Below are positions 1 through 12,270 of a stretch of DNA of 64,000 nucleotides, piece by piece. The notes beneath the pieces were generated by a model, which did not search any database, was not told the DNA's origin, and saw nothing but the letters and a program-made list of their open reading frames with translations. This DNA comes from Ancylostoma caninum (taxonomy: Eukaryota > Nematoda > Chromadorea > Rhabditida > Ancylostomatidae). A program made the position numbers and the translations under genes. Numbering within the stretch: the first letter of the stretch is position 1; every line of letters begins with the position of its first letter. The stretch spans positions 1,302,001 through 1,366,000 of the forward strand of contig JBAJFG010000611.1 in the NCBI GenBank assembly GCA_037903475.1. Direction: 5' to 3'.

Positions 1-910
1 CGGCGAGAAGAACACATGCATGACTCCGCACACGCCAGTTGGCAAGGTATAGGAAATAGCATGCATTCCCATGAGACACGGATCTGCCGAGGGAGACTCT
101 GGTGTAAAGCGATTTTGTTTGTTAGGACTCAAGATCTCTAGATTGGCCATTTCGTGACCGAAGAGCCTATTTCATCGCTTCTGGATTGAAAAAAGTGCTG
201 GCATGAAGGCCGTCACAAGTTATTTAATGACAAGTCATGGCTAGAAAAAAAAACAGCCTCATCCATCAATCCTGTCTTTTGGCGTCGGTCGTTTATCATC
301 TGTTATCATTCGGTTCCTTTTTCTATGTGCTATTCAATTAGCCATGCACATTCAGTGTTAAAATCTAAAGAAGATGTTCTGCTGGTTTTTCTTGCGATAC
401 AATTCAGAAATTATATCTGTATAAACAAATTAAATCAGAAATTCAACAGGAAAAAGCAGAAACTCAACAGAAAAAAGTTTCCTGCCAACTTCCAGAAGAC
501 GCTATCCAATATACATACGTACATAGTTAGCCGTGGGAGGAAAGTACAGGGGCTGCGTATCCGCCTCCATTGGTCCTTATCCACTCTACTATCTAGTGTA
601 ATTTGTCCATCCAGGTTTCCACCTCCTTGCCGCAAATTCGGTGCATCTCAAGAGATAAAAGGAGTTGATGCTGCGGCTGGATACTGGATAGTTATCTACT
701 GAAATTCAACCGGGTAAATATATCCTTCATGGAAACGAGTGGATAAACATATCCACAGATTAGTTTTCATGGAAAAGCATCATATCCACTCCGCAGCAGC
801 ACATCCGTCGGAGTGCTTTTATCTGACTAATATAAAACATATTTGCTGCCATTCCTCGACTATTAAATTCTTTTCTGGATAGCCACTGCTTGGATCCGAA
901 AGCTTCTTGA
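1..910. other. Intergenic, no supported gene
   Basis: I see only short open frames in both strands, without exon-like boundaries, and several A/T runs. No RNA gene or repeat was recognised. Confidence 0.5.
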
Positions 911-1519
911 ATGTGTCCTCCCCATGACCAAACTGGACCGTCTCTAAGAAGTTCCGTACCATACACGGTCTACATGCTGCTTGTTAATCAGCTTCGCTTT
1001 ATTCCAGAAGAATGCAGATTCACGATAATGACCGTGTCCCTAACAAATGACGAGGGAATCCTCTCACATGAATTCGACAGATTCCCGCAAATCACGCGAC
1101 TCGTGTTCCGCTTCTTTTGCTGTTTCTTCATGGTCAGCGAACACATGCTGTTTGATGTGGACCGCTGCAATGTGAACCGCGTTGAGATCAGTTTTCATCC
1201 ACGAACTGTCTTTCAGCTGGGAATGAGGGCTTTGTTCACACCAGGAGGTCTAGGCACAGACATTTCGCTTCGAGGTGCAAGTCATATGTTTAAACGACAA
1301 CTGGCATTTTATTCTATGAGGCGGCAAAGAAACGCAGTTTTGGAGGCATTCATCCACTCGACGACAGGTCTTTATCTTGTAGATGAGGTCTTCTTCTGGT
1401 GGACAGCAGTTCTTGCTCGCTCTTCAATGCTGACATTTGTTGATAGGCAAGCATTAACTGCTAAGGTGATGATATATTCGAATAGGAAAAAGCAAGTTGC
1501 TTTGCAAAGAACAGTGTGA
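911..1519 (+). CDS. Unassigned 202-codon open frame
   Basis: This frame runs open for 202 codons, long for this base composition, and stops with TGA. I recognise no family. It contains a Phe/Cys-rich hydrophobic patch around residues 65-75 and a basic C-terminus. No acceptor or leader-splice site sits before the ATG, and no polyadenylation signal is evident close to the stop. It could be a chance frame, a single-exon gene or a fragment of an old element. Only the open frame is seen, and its coding status is doubtful. Confidence 0.15.
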   Translation: MCPPHDQTGPSLRSSVPYTVYMLLVNQLRFIPEECRFTIMTVSLTNDEGILSHEFDRFPQITRLVFRFFCCFFMVSEHMLFDVDRCNVNRVEISFHPRTVFQLGMRALFTPGGLGTDISLRGASHMFKRQLAFYSMRRQRNAVLEAFIHSTTGLYLVDEVFFWWTAVLARSSMLTFVDRQALTAKVMIYSNRKKQVALQRTV

Positions 1520-2981
1520 GGAATAACGGTAAAATAATTGAGAATTCCCCTTAAACTAATCAATTATTCCGGAAAAAAAACGAGCAGTGAAGGCTAGCCA
1601 CTAGCTCACAAAATGGTAAACTAGGACGAATTCCTCAATCAGGCTCACACCGTGCGCAGCCAAGTCAGTGCCTTGATAGGCTATTATTTTGATTTTGAAA
1701 AATGAGGATGGACACCACTGGATCAGCTTTCTTCTATTCGACTTATGCTATAGCAAGAGTTTCTTTCTCTTACATTTATTTCACGAAATGAACATTAAGA
1801 AAACGAAGACATCGAAGTCCAAAATCTGAAGCTCAAACAGTTGTGATTATAAGAACAGAGTGCATACATTTTTAACGTATATACAGGCTCTGAACTTGTG
1901 GTTTGGGAATTCAGCACTCCACAAACATGGTGACTGATTCAGCTTCTTGCAGAAAAGCCGGGTGTGTCACGAAAAACTTGAGGGTGATAGATAGCATCAG
2001 CAGCGCAATTCATCACCCCCCAGAATAATAGTAGTAAATTCAATAAATAAGTTCAGGATGGATGACGTCCTGGAGCTGGTATCAATAACTACTAATTGGG
2101 TAATTCAACGAGGCAGGGCCTGGATGCATCATTCGAAGAATGGGTAATCTCGTACCCACAGGTATGTTTGCTACGACTGCATAGACAATGCCAAGATAAA
2201 CAGTTGATGAGTGCCAAAAGAAGGGTAAACGTAGGATATTTAACACGTTTGCCATGGGTAGACTCAATGTACCCGGTATCAGATTAAGGAAAGGAGAAAT
2301 AAAGGCAGTTGAATAGATCGATTTTTGTCTGGAACTTTATAGTTGTGCAAGTCCGAAGTTTTTTTCATTCTGGAAACCTCCGGAAACACGATAAAGTTGT
2401 GCATTCAGTAGCGAAACAAAAAGAAAGATAATAGTACTTCTAAAAAGTTCTGAAAACTTCCCCACGAACCCTTGAGATTTTTTTTCCATCTGATTAGTAC
2501 ATGTAGTAATTTGAAAGTCCTAGCAGCAAAAGCAAAAAACCGCCGCGAGACCCGAAAAATGGAAGACAGAATTCTACTTGTTTTTGCTCTTCACTGTCAA
2601 CGAGATCTTTTTCTTTTCATTTCACGTGCATATTGAGGATCTTGCTTGCATGTAGTCATTTGTCAAGCGACAAATTGAGAGTAATGAGACGCAGATTCGT
2701 CAGGGATATGTGAAGTGTTTAAGGATTTCGTCGGATTTGTGTTAGACTGACATTTCTTTGATATCGTATTCCTTTGTTCAGCCATGCATGCATGTAGCAG
2801 TGATGACGCACGAGTCTCCAAACATAAAAAGGATGCGATAAACATACGGAGCAGTGAATCATCAAAATACTGATGCATTTGTACAAGACAAAACACGAAT
2901 AAAATACTATAAAAAGCGTTTAAAGCCGTGCTTAGATGTCATTTTTTTTCCACAATTAACGTCTTCTTTAACAAGTCAAAT
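1520..2981. other. Intergenic, upstream of the secreted-protein gene
   Basis: No convincing gene is visible. The frames at 2082-2287 overlap on both strands and have no exon boundaries. The stretch just before 2982 is A/T-rich and ends in the pyrimidine tract that serves the first exon of the next gene. Confidence 0.4.
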
Positions 2982-2991
2982 GTTTTTTCAG
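2982..2991 (+). promoter_or_regulatory. Probable trans-splice acceptor
   Basis: A T-run followed by CAG lies immediately before an ATG that begins a signal peptide. In nematodes this arrangement marks addition of a spliced leader to the 5' end of the messenger. A cis-spliced 5' UTR exon farther upstream is the alternative. Confidence 0.55.
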
Positions 2992-5734
2992 ATGAAGTTC
3001 ATCGTGCTGCTCCTCATCGTTTGCGGGTGCGCCGCTCGCTCAACACGTACGAAGCGACACCGTCCTCCTCCTTATCGATAGTGAGTTCGTCGCCAGTTCG
3101 TCGCGTTGAGTTCGTCGCACAAAGTTTGTACATCAACAAAAACCTCTATGGTGTTCTTCCCACCTCATTTTTCAGAAAACGTGAATCGAAAACTCATAAA
3201 TTTCATCAACTTCCATGTTCCTTCTTCTTTAAACCTTGGCATTTCTATATAATCTTTCAAGCGATTATTGTGTCGACAAGGTTTGTTAGGTGGACAAATA
3301 TATTCTTCAGCCCGACGTTTCGACTCAATCTTCGTCTTCGGAGGCCCAAAAGTGGCTCGCAGGTTTTTATCCGTGTTATAGACTGCCAAACGTCTCTTCT
3401 CACTCTGCTAGTTCTCAATCTCCTAAAGCGAAAAGGAAAAGCGCTTGAGGCGTTCTGGATTACTGTAAGGAATCCAGAAATGAATAACTAGGACGAGTGT
3501 TTGTCAATAACAAGTGACTTCTTGCCCTTCGTATCATTATGTGAGCTATAGACTAACTCTGGTAACGGTGCAGCACGAACACAGCCCGAACGGCGTAATG
3601 GTTCCCAGTTGCTGCCATCCTCCTCTTGATTGCTGCTCAAGCTGTCGGCCCTTTGGCAGCAATTAAAGGGAGGAAGGAAGTAACTGGGAACCGTTGCTGC
3701 TAACGTTTACAACCGAACCATTACGCCGTTCGGGCTGTGTTCGTGCTGCACCGTTACCAGAGAAATAGCATCAAAAGTGGACAGTATGGCACTTCTCACT
3801 TGTCCGCAGCGACAGTCACGAGTGGTGCGGACTATTCCGCAATAACGATGGACTCAGAGTGGGTTTATCTTTTGTCCTGATTGCTTTTCTTGGTGGCAAG
3901 TTTGGGAGGAGGTTGAGAACCAGCAGAGTGAGAGGAGACGTTCGGCGGTCTAGAACACAGATAAAACCCTACGAACCACTTTTAGGCCTCCGAAGACGAC
4001 GATTGAGTCGAAACGTCGGGCTGAAGAATAAATTTGTCCACCTAACAAACCTTGTCGGCATAATAATAATTTGAAAGATCATAAATTTTAGTATCTCTTG
4101 GAACTGTGCAAAGAAAAGCTTTAACAACATTTGAGAGGCTCAAGTGATCCGAGCCAGCTCACCACGCCACCATAAGAACGATCGAAACTGGGGACGATGG
4201 TGTCAGTGCTATGTGCAGATACGCAGACAGTCAGAGAACCAGGGCATAGACGATACAGCGCGACGAGCGGGTACGGACCGCTGGAGTCTGGCTATGCTTC
4301 TTATTATCATTACTATTATATCAAAATTCACGAAAGGGAAGAAAAAAGGAAAATCAATTGCTTCAATTAGGAAAATCGTTATCGTTTTCGCAATGTCAAT
4401 AAATGAGGAGAATGACATAAATATTGACAATAAGAGCAACGAATTCATGAACACATAACCTACGTACGTTTTAAAGCTAGGGCTGTTTGTTTATTGTCAT
4501 CTGTAGAGCTGCTGTGAGATAAATAATGTAAGCTGGGAATATATACCAGCCCTTGAGCTCGAAGCTGGCATTTTGTCTGTGAAACTTCAGTTTTCTTCGG
4601 GAATTTCCACATTCTTCTGGAAACACCATCGAATCCCAGTAGTGTACATAGTAGACAGCCGTAGGACCTCTAGCAAATTTTCACACAAATTCTTGGACTT
4701 TACTCTTTGGAAGAAAAGGTCAATTCCATTAATCTAGAATTTGTAAAATGTACCGTGCCAAGGGCATATCAGTGAGGTGAAGGGCAAGTGCCCTCAAAAA
4801 CTACTCTGGAAAGTAGCAAATCATCTTTTTTCCGATAATTCGGAAATACTTGATCAATAATTTGTTTGGAGAACAGTATGCGAATGATGGATAATTTCGG
4901 GAAAGGCGAGAAACACAAGGATATTGTCAGTAATCCTACAGATCTGTTTTGCTTCTAAATCTTTCAGAGTTGCCACTCGAATTGGAATTCCGAGTTGATT
5001 CTGAGCAAATTAGTGAAACCCCGTTAAGGTTTTTAAATTATCTTGCGCATCAGTCTTTAGATGACAGTACACCCTAGATAATCATTCATGTGATTAGCTC
5101 ATACCACCTATTCCGATATACTTAGCCAATTACTTTTAGGTTTCGCTAGTAAGAGAAATGAGGTTATGAACTACGAGATGCTCGAAATGTGCTGCACCTA
5201 AATATACTGAAAACTCTGCATGCTATAAAATTGAATAATAATTCTAGCGACGATTTCTACGACGTGTTCAAAGGCGGGGCCTCATCCGGAGGTTTCGATT
5301 CTCCTTTCGGTGACTACGAAGACCGCTTCGCACCTCCACAGGTATTAGAACATCCACAGGTATTAGAACAGCGTGTGATTTCATTTCCTTAACTAGTGAT
5401 CAAAATGCTACGTAACACCCAGAACAGTACTGGTTATCTGACTTTACAGAAAGAAGCATTAGAACACTGGTTCTTGGAATTTTAGGTTAAAGACGTCTGG
5501 CTACACGGGCCACAACCGTTATCGCATCCTCCAATGTCAAACTATGAGCACCCCCGAAATCATTACCAAATGGAGCACCACTGGAGCAATCCTCACATCG
5601 AACACGTTCCAATCAACTTAGCCATGCCTCATCCCATGCCGAAAGCACCGGTAAATCCACATGTTGACACAACAAAACACCATGGTGGCCCTGCACCACG
5701 TCATGGTATGGTGACCAACCAGAAGAAACAGTGA
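2992..5734 (+). CDS. Small secreted His/Pro-rich protein, three exons
   Basis: The proposed exons are 2992-3080, 5248-5341 and 5486-5734. Phases agree across both junctions and give about 143 residues. Residues 1-17 form a signal peptide (MKFIVLLLIVCGCAARS), so export is expected. A basic RTKR site follows at about residues 19-22, where proprotein convertases often cut. The middle exon is Gly/Asp/Phe-rich, and the last exon is rich in His, Pro and Met, which suggests metal binding or an unstructured chain. No known family is recognised. Exon 2 ends at a duplicated donor (second copy at 5360), and use of the second would add six residues in frame. The 2.2-kb first intron holds a foldback repeat. 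An AATAAA lies 23 bases after the stop. The gene model is well supported, but the function is unknown. Confidence 0.75.
3218..4085. repeat. Foldback element in the first intron of the secreted gene
   Basis: The left arm (about 3218-3420) reappears inverted at about 3880-4085, including the shared stretch TTTGTTAGGTGGACAAAT and a GACGTTTCGACTCAATC block. The arms are imperfect (roughly 85 percent by eye). A second short palindrome (3557-3763) sits in the middle, so one element appears to have landed inside another. A related partial copy lies at 50970-51320. Confidence 0.8.
3557..3763. mobile_element. Foldback MITE, family A
   Basis: The ends are inverted copies: CTCTGGTAACGGTGCAGCAC at the left and its complement at the right, with about 45-55 bases of pairing and a GC-rich core. 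No coding capacity is seen. A longer, diverged relative is at 55647-55930 with the same GCAGCACGAAC-type ends. It is nested within the larger foldback repeat. Confidence 0.85.
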
Positions 5735-5756
5735 CTTTTTCGAGCATATTTCGCCC

Positions 5757-5762
5757 AATAAA
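5757..5762 (+). terminator. Polyadenylation signal
   Basis: AATAAA lies 23 bases after the stop codon of the secreted-protein gene, a normal distance for a nematode 3' UTR. Confidence 0.65.
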
Positions 5763-5764
5763 TA

Positions 5765-6176
5765 TTGAAATATGTATGTCTTTTGACACCATCCGGGTTA
5801 AATTGTTCACGTTCCATGTGCTGATTATGCAAGACTATAGCACACATTTGGGAAAAATCATTCAATTCTTGAAACAAACATAAAAATCATGTTGAAATTT
5901 CGTTTCTAAATAAAAACGAACATGACGAGGCATGAGGAATGGCAATGCCCCCCAACAATATCTCACGTCACTTCTCGAGCTCTGACTCTGAGCTAGAAAC
6001 ATTGATGAAGAAATGTTATCGCTCAGCTTTCATACTGTACAAGGTAGCAAACAGTTATGCAACATGTATAGAAATAATAATCGAAGTCACTAAAGTTAGA
6101 AGAAAAGCAAAATGTGCACCGGTTTCGATATTACAAGTACAATCGAGAGAGTATCAACTCAAAAACTTTCATATCG
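5765..6176. other. Short convergent intergenic space
   Basis: This lies between the 3' ends of two convergent genes. A second AATAAA motif occurs near 5908. An 87-codon frame from 5939 overlaps the end of the minus-strand gene and shows no exon features. Confidence 0.4.
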
Positions 6177-8373
6177 TTATGACGGCATTTTCTGGCGAAT
6201 GAAGTCGGACAGTATCCCGATGAGGAGTTCACGATGAGCCTCTGTCGCTATATAACGCATAAACTCTTCAATGGAAGCAGATCCTACGAGACGTTGGATC
6301 TGAAAAATGGACGACTGTTGAAGCTTGCTGGAGAGAAATCGACCTTGATGACAACTAGTAATCACAGCAACAGAATGGAAACGGGAGAAGGTGATCCCGA
6401 GAACGGGGAAACTTTGTGGTATCTAACTATATGTTATTGTTTTCAGTATTTTAGTAACATAATATCTATCTTGAACATTCGTTCGCAATGACTCAAACTG
6501 TTTCAAGATTAATTGAAATTAACATTTGAATTCTTCCAGTAACTTGCCCTGTGATGTAATTTTTTTTTGCATAAACCCCAGTGTTTTCCCTCACAGCCCT
6601 TCCCCAACGCTATAACTGCACCCCCCCCCCCCCCCCCCTCCCTTCCTCCCCATCCCCTCCCACGTCTCGGCCGCTACAGTATTTAAAGTACCATAAATTT
6701 ATAATGAAATGAGCACCAACTCTGTTTGCCACGAGACCCTTCGATTTCCGAAAAAGCTACTATTCAAATTCTATCCAGAGAACAAGGAATGGAAGCTACT
6801 CAGAGTACGGAGCACGAACAGGAAACCCGTTTTACAGTATAGCCATTTTCCCAATGTCTATTAGATTTTCATAATCGTATTTTTTACTACCATTTTTACG
6901 ACCGAAAAAGACACCCGAGGATTTCTTGAACCTTTTGTTTTTTCTTAAACACTTTTATGACTAGGTACTGAATGCTCTCAGAGACATGAACCATGCATCA
7001 ATTTCATCGTTGGAGTACAAAAATATCGTTACGGCACAAAGTGGATGCAAAATCATTGTCCAGCTGGTGATGAAAGTCCCCCCCCCCCTTCTCTCCACCA
7101 CCACCATCGCCATCCTACTTCAGATTATAAAAATCCACTGCTTTTTTTGACAAGAATGCTGAGATCAGGAGTACTTTGTAAAATAGTTATGAACTTTGTG
7201 TCAGCCTATTTTCAATCCTCTACTTTTATTATTGTTTTTACAAACTTATTGGCACTATTCAACTTTACTGGCCCCAAAATCTTCAAAAAAAATTTTTGGC
7301 CGAAACTTCGGGTAACGATAAATACGGTACCTCACGAAATTCGCTCAAATTTTGCACAGGGGGTTATTTGAAGTGCTGAACACGAATATCGTATCCGTTT
7401 TGTACCGTAACCCCATTTTCGTAGGGTTACGGTAGGGTAAGGTTAAATACGGTACCGTAACCCTACAAAAACGGGGTTACGGTACAAAACGGATACGATA
7501 TTCGTGTTCAGCACCTCAAATAACCCCCCTAGGCAAAGTTTCGGCCAAAAATTTTTTTTTGAAGATTTTGGGGCCAGTAAAGTTGAATAGTGAATAGTGC
7601 CAACTTATTTTTAACTACATAATGTTAAAACTATTACATTTATTGTTTGCGTTTATGAAATTCCGGCAGTCCGTGTTCAATAAGTGGTGGAGATCCCAGT
7701 TTCTTCCGCCACCCCCCCCCCCCCCCCCTCCCCCTCCCCCAGCCCCCGTCCTCATCTATTTTCGCCTCCCCCACTCGTACATTGTAGCACTTTTTTTTAC
7801 AACAGATAACAACAGATCTCAAAAGAATACAATGTTTTTGACTCAAGTAAATACGTATAGCAGGGAATGCGCTGTTGTGAATGTTGTTAACTATTCTGCG
7901 TGCAAGTGTATTCCTCTACATAGGAATGACACTGAGAACATTCACGCATAGATAGTTTAAAGCAGCTGAGTCATAGGAAATGACGTCTTGGAAGAAAAAT
8001 CGTGCATTTGCATGAAAATTCCCCCCTCCATAAGGAGAAGCGATTGTTCCAGGATGGTTAAAGAAAAACTTAAGTAGCCATGCACTAACCTGAGCACTTG
8101 CTAGTCGTTTCTCCCTATCAGTCATAGAACGAAGAGAGCATATGAGATTCTGAAAAAAAAAGAATTGTTCCGTATATGGTTCAAAATGTAGTTGAGAACA
8201 AAACTATGGTTGTAACCGACGTCGTAGTCGTCGCTGCATTGGTAACCATATATTGCCCCCATAACACCTCCAACGAGGGCTCCCAGAGGACCCATTAATA
8301 GTCCTCCAGCCGCAGTTCCAGCAGCAGCACATCCAGTTTGTTTGGCAACACCAACAACGGTGTCTCGGAGAGG
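6177..8373 (-). CDS. C19orf12-like glycine-zipper protein, first exon not found
   Basis: The exons are 8373-8221, 8149-8090 and 6299-6177, in transcription order. They are 153, 60 and 123 nt, identical in length and phase to the last three exons of the paralogue at 14431-15302. Exon 2 encodes a Gly/Ala-rich hydrophobic hairpin with GLLMGPLGALVGGVMGAIYG, the hallmark of the C19orf12 family. Members are small membrane proteins linked to mitochondria, ER contacts and lipid droplets in animals. Residues of the last exon form an amphipathic helical C-terminus. The aligned region where exon 1 should lie (about 8520-8580) has ATA in place of ATG and a stop soon after, so the start is missing, moved or degraded. 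The 1790-nt last intron contains a foldback element and poly-C runs. Conserved exons argue for function, while the lost start argues for a pseudogene. Confidence 0.65.
6621..6638 (+). repeat. Poly-C tract in intron
   Basis: Eighteen C residues are followed by a C/T-rich stretch. Similar tracts occur at 7079-7088, 7712-7728, 16036-16050 and 60106-60116. Such runs are unstable and their lengths are unreliable in assemblies. Confidence 0.9.
7249..7604. mobile_element. Foldback MITE inside an intron
   Basis: The sequence from TTGGCACTATTCAACTTTAC at the left end returns inverted at the right end. The pairing continues nearly to the centre around 7435, where GGTTACGG motifs repeat. It is about 355 bp with almost no loop and no coding capacity. 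A small duplication (GAATAGTGAATAGTG) marks the right edge. It lies in the last intron of the minus-strand C19orf12-like gene. Confidence 0.85.
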
Positions 8374-8379
8374 CTGTAA

Positions 8380-9851
8380 TTACTGGTGTATTGGCACTTG
8401 ATTTATTAATTAGTTCAGTGATAATTAATTCAATAAATTTGATCCATTTATAAAGGAAGAGGTAAAACAAGCAACAGCTACAATAGCTCCCATGACTCTT
8501 GCGAAGAAGACGGCTAGTGATGGATTAATTCAGGATTAATTCATCAGCGACAGACTAGATATCATCAAGCCGTATGAAGGTCATAAGTTCTTCGATTGAA
8601 AATTGAGGAATTTAGAGCATATTTTCAGCATCGTCGGTTGAATTGGAGCCGATCAACTTATGAAATCCTCCTATATGTATAATTCAGAATTAATAATAAT
8701 AATTAATGATTAATGAGCTGCATAATAAAGCGGTTGAGGAGTGAAGTCTCTCCACATGTATGAAAATTCTTAGATCTGTGGAATCAGAAGTACTTGAACT
8801 TTACCAAACGTCTAACTTTGAGATTTGGGGAAATTTCGAAATCGGCGGTACAGTCAAGAAATTGGGAAAATTGGTGAGCAAGTGGAGGACAACCGCAAAC
8901 ACAAAATCGAAGGTTTTAGAAGATGGTCTTCAGGCTCTTATCAGCATCAGGATAGTGAATACAAAGCTAGAGAGTGCTCCAACTCCAACATCAACTCTTG
9001 CAGAAGACAGGGCTCAACAGGCAAAAAATGGAGAGAAAACAGGAATTCATCGAAGTTTAATGGAAAAATGGACGACATCCACTCACCTTCGAGCCTTCCA
9101 TAATTTTAAGGACCTCATTTAAATACACGATAGACATCGCGGACCTCTAGGTGGTGGAATAGTTGCTGGAAAAGAGCGAGTTACGAAATTCGAGGGCAGC
9201 GTAATGCTGACGCGGCATTGCAGATGTTGACTTTCGAAAATGCGTCTGAGCTGGTGCAGGTGCACCTGTACTGGTACAACTTGTTTCTTTTTGAACTGTT
9301 TGTACTCCTCTCCACCAGCTGTAAGATACTAGTATGTAGAATAATTGTGAAGTGCAGTTGGTACTCTGGAGCGTTTGTTTGATTGATTGCTTGTCTAGTT
9401 GTTTATTTACTTGATATGGTTGCAGGTGCACCACAGACTACCCCACTCAGAGAATGAGAGAACAAGTTCGCGTAGAGGTAATGAGTAAGCAGTTAGGAGG
9501 GTAACGAAACTGGTTAAACAAGGAGATCTTACTCACTTCATGTAAAGGAAGAAAAATGAGAAACCAAAGAGAAACATAACTGAAAGAGAATGTGAAAAGA
9601 TATTACGTCAATCCTCTGGAGAAAGAGGTCATGTGGAGAAAGAACAATAATTGATAAGATAAATATTAAATGAAGTGGCGAGAACAGAACAGGATAGTTA
9701 TCTAAACAAAAACCGCTAGGAATGTGATCCACTGCAGCTGAGTGCATTCAATGTTTAGAAATACTTCCTCTTTCAATTACTCGTAACCAAAAGGGAGTGA
9801 ACAACAACTTGGACGGGACCCTTTTGATAGATATTCTGCAGGGCATTTCGC
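8380..9851. other. Upstream region of the minus-strand C19orf12-like gene
   Basis: This region should hold the first exon and promoter of the minus-strand gene, but I could not place either. A 120-codon frame (8760-9122, +) is open, and a second frame overlaps it for 92 codons. Both are Lys/Ser/Asn-rich and match nothing I know. The segment 8390-8440 and 8690-8720 is rich in ATTAAT motifs. Confidence 0.35.
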
Positions 9852-10106
9852 CTAATAAAATACTACCAATAAAGCTATAAATTGAATTCCTCCTGCAATT
9901 CCAGCAAAAGAAAAGGGCAGACAAATGATGTCATACTTTGTCTTTCCATTTCTTCTCAACAAAAGTGGTCTAAACGCTTGCTTCAATAGTGAATGAACTG
10001 AAAATTTGCTGAATATCTGTGAATATTGCGACCGCACTGAAGAAAACATATGCGATAGCAAGTGCCGATCAATAATTGTTCGTTGGTGGTTCAGTCTCGG
10101 CATCAT
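9852..10106 (-). CDS. Possible 84-residue single-helix membrane protein
   Basis: The frame encodes an Arg/Ser-rich N-terminal half and one C-terminal hydrophobic segment (around residues 62-83, ending IALLVVFY), the plan of small mitochondrial inner-membrane subunits. A TTTTCAG acceptor-like motif lies inside the frame at about 9997-10003, so the true exon could begin there. I do not recognise the family. It may be a chance frame. Confidence 0.22.
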   Translation of the reverse strand: MMPRLNHQRTIIDRHLLSHMFSSVRSQYSQIFSKFSVHSLLKQAFRPLLLRRNGKTKYDIICLPFSFAGIAGGIQFIALLVVFY

Positions 10107-12212
10107 GAGGTCGCCGCTGAATGCACGGCATAGTTTCTGTCATCTGAGTGTGTTCTATGCTCTTGCACATGACAACAAATGTGAGAAATGGAAATATTCT
10201 GGGTGCAGTGTCGTCACGATAACTTTAGCAGAAAATTGCAACGATTGAACCTTCAAAGAACGTTCATTTTCGTTGAAAACCTAGATGAATCTTACAGAGC
10301 AAATTGGGACGAAGTTAGGACCCCCCTATATGTATGATTGGAATGGGTGAGTTCACGTCCATATCACCCATAGTTAGCAGGTGGATGTAGATGTCGTCAC
10401 ACAGACCGGCTGAAGGGTAAGTTTGGGCATGTTAACATTCTTACCACGTGTAAACTCAAGGATGCACCGGGAACCAGGAAAAAAAGACAAAAATAAGATG
10501 TAGTAAGTCACAGTAACAGCTGCATAGGGTATATGACGAAAATGGGAAAAATTTCGAGAACTTGCGCAAGAAAACACTTTTCACAAACGAAATCAAAGTA
10601 GAAACTAGATGAAAAAAATAATAAGATGCGATAGAATAAATAGAGGACATTCCCATTTCTATTCCTAGTATTTCCTGAACTTTGCTTGGAAAGAAAACTC
10701 CAAATTTCACGAGTACGAGGCAGATAAGTTTTTTGCGCAAATCTTGGATTTACAAGGGTGGGTTGAAAAGTTTCCGAAATGACAATGAAAACAAAATAAC
10801 TCGGGTCCAGTTCTTAACTTATTTTTTAGCCCAATTCCATCGAAGCTCAGCAAAATTGGGTCAATCTGTTCTCTGCTTGTGATTCTTTCTTTGTAAAGGA
10901 TTTCTTCGAGGTCCCATAAACAAACTCTACGCCTAACATTAACGATCTTCCGATCTGGATTTATTTTCAGACAGGAGGGCTTTGAGCTCTTAGGAAGGAA
11001 CAGAAGTTGGAAAGCCAGTGCTAAAGAATCCGTTGATGATGGAGATCTTACTTTTTTTTTATTTCAATGATTTTTTGCCTGGCGATAGCATTCAGATGTG
11101 TGATCATACCACTGTGGAGGTGCAGCGCTTTTTTTTTACTTTTTACCTGGGCATTTTCAGATAATTGACATTTCTTCGGTTTTAAAAGTATTCATCATTA
11201 TCAGCAAATACTGGCTTTCCTGACAGTTTGTAAAATCCCCCTGCAAAAACAGAAACCAGCACTACTTCACCACCATGGAAGGCCCTTCTCTTTTTCGGTA
11301 TCATTTCATAGGATCTAAATAAGTGTTTCACTCCATTTCTGTGTTCCCATTAGATAGAATAGATTTCACTTCCTAGACGCAGTAGAACTTCATTATTAGT
11401 GCTCTCTTTAATGCGTTCGGATTTTTTTAGTCGTACCCTTGCATTACAGCTTATCTATAGCAAATTACCTTCTGTGGTCCTAACGTAGTCGACACACCAC
11501 ACTTCCGAAAGAGTCTATCCAGGGCCAAGTAAGCAGACATCCATTCTCCACCATGCGCGTTGTCGGATACCTTACTCGGATACCTCACAACACCCTGCAG
11601 AAGGTTACTTTTTTTCTGGTTCTTTTTTTCCGGAGGTTTTTCGTTTTTTTTCTTTCATGTTCGGGGTGATAAAATATAGGACCTCGCAGTATCCTTGACA
11701 GTGGTGCTATAATTAAAATGCACGATCTTATATGTAACTAAAAGTATGATGTGGATTTCAATCTTCGGATATTATTGACTTCCCTTTCTTCTCTTAAAGG
11801 ATTTCTAGGCATAGAATTCAGTTTTTATTCAGCCGCATTTAGGGTTTTTCAGAGTAGCAGCTATCAGTGGAATTCTCTGTTTGCTACATGTTGGATCCCT
11901 CACCTTGAAAAACTACTGTAGCCAAAGTTCGTGTAATACCTCTCACCCTGGCGCTTCTACGAATATTTCTCACTTTCCATACTGTTTCTTAATAATAAGA
12001 TCAGTTTAAAAAATCAAGCAAATTTATTCAAAATAGTGAAATATTTTGTGTACCAACGTTTTCGGAAGGGCTACCATGCACCAAAGTCACATCTTCAACA
12101 ATGTTATGGATTGGCATGGTATAAGGTGTACTACTCCCGGGGCCATGCAGTCCTCCAATCTACCGAACGAACAAATTATCTACTGCGAACTGCTTTTTTT
12201 TTAGGTTTGTGG
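10107..12212. other. Long intergenic stretch, nothing recognised
   Basis: Both strands contain only short frames. There are several long T-runs (near 11049, 11129 and 11610) and a TTTTCAG motif at 10965-10971 that opens no long frame. No repeat, RNA gene or domain was identified. Confidence 0.4.
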
Positions 12213-12270
12213 GCGGTATTTCCATAACTCCGACAGCGCCTTGCAGATGTCGGAGTTATGGAAATACCGC
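12213..12270. repeat. Perfect 23-bp hairpin
   Basis: GCGGTATTTCCATAACTCCG continues to 12235 and returns as an exact inverted copy at 12248-12270, leaving a 12-nt loop. The stem is too perfect for a typical microRNA precursor and looks like a collapsed short foldback repeat. Confidence 0.85.
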
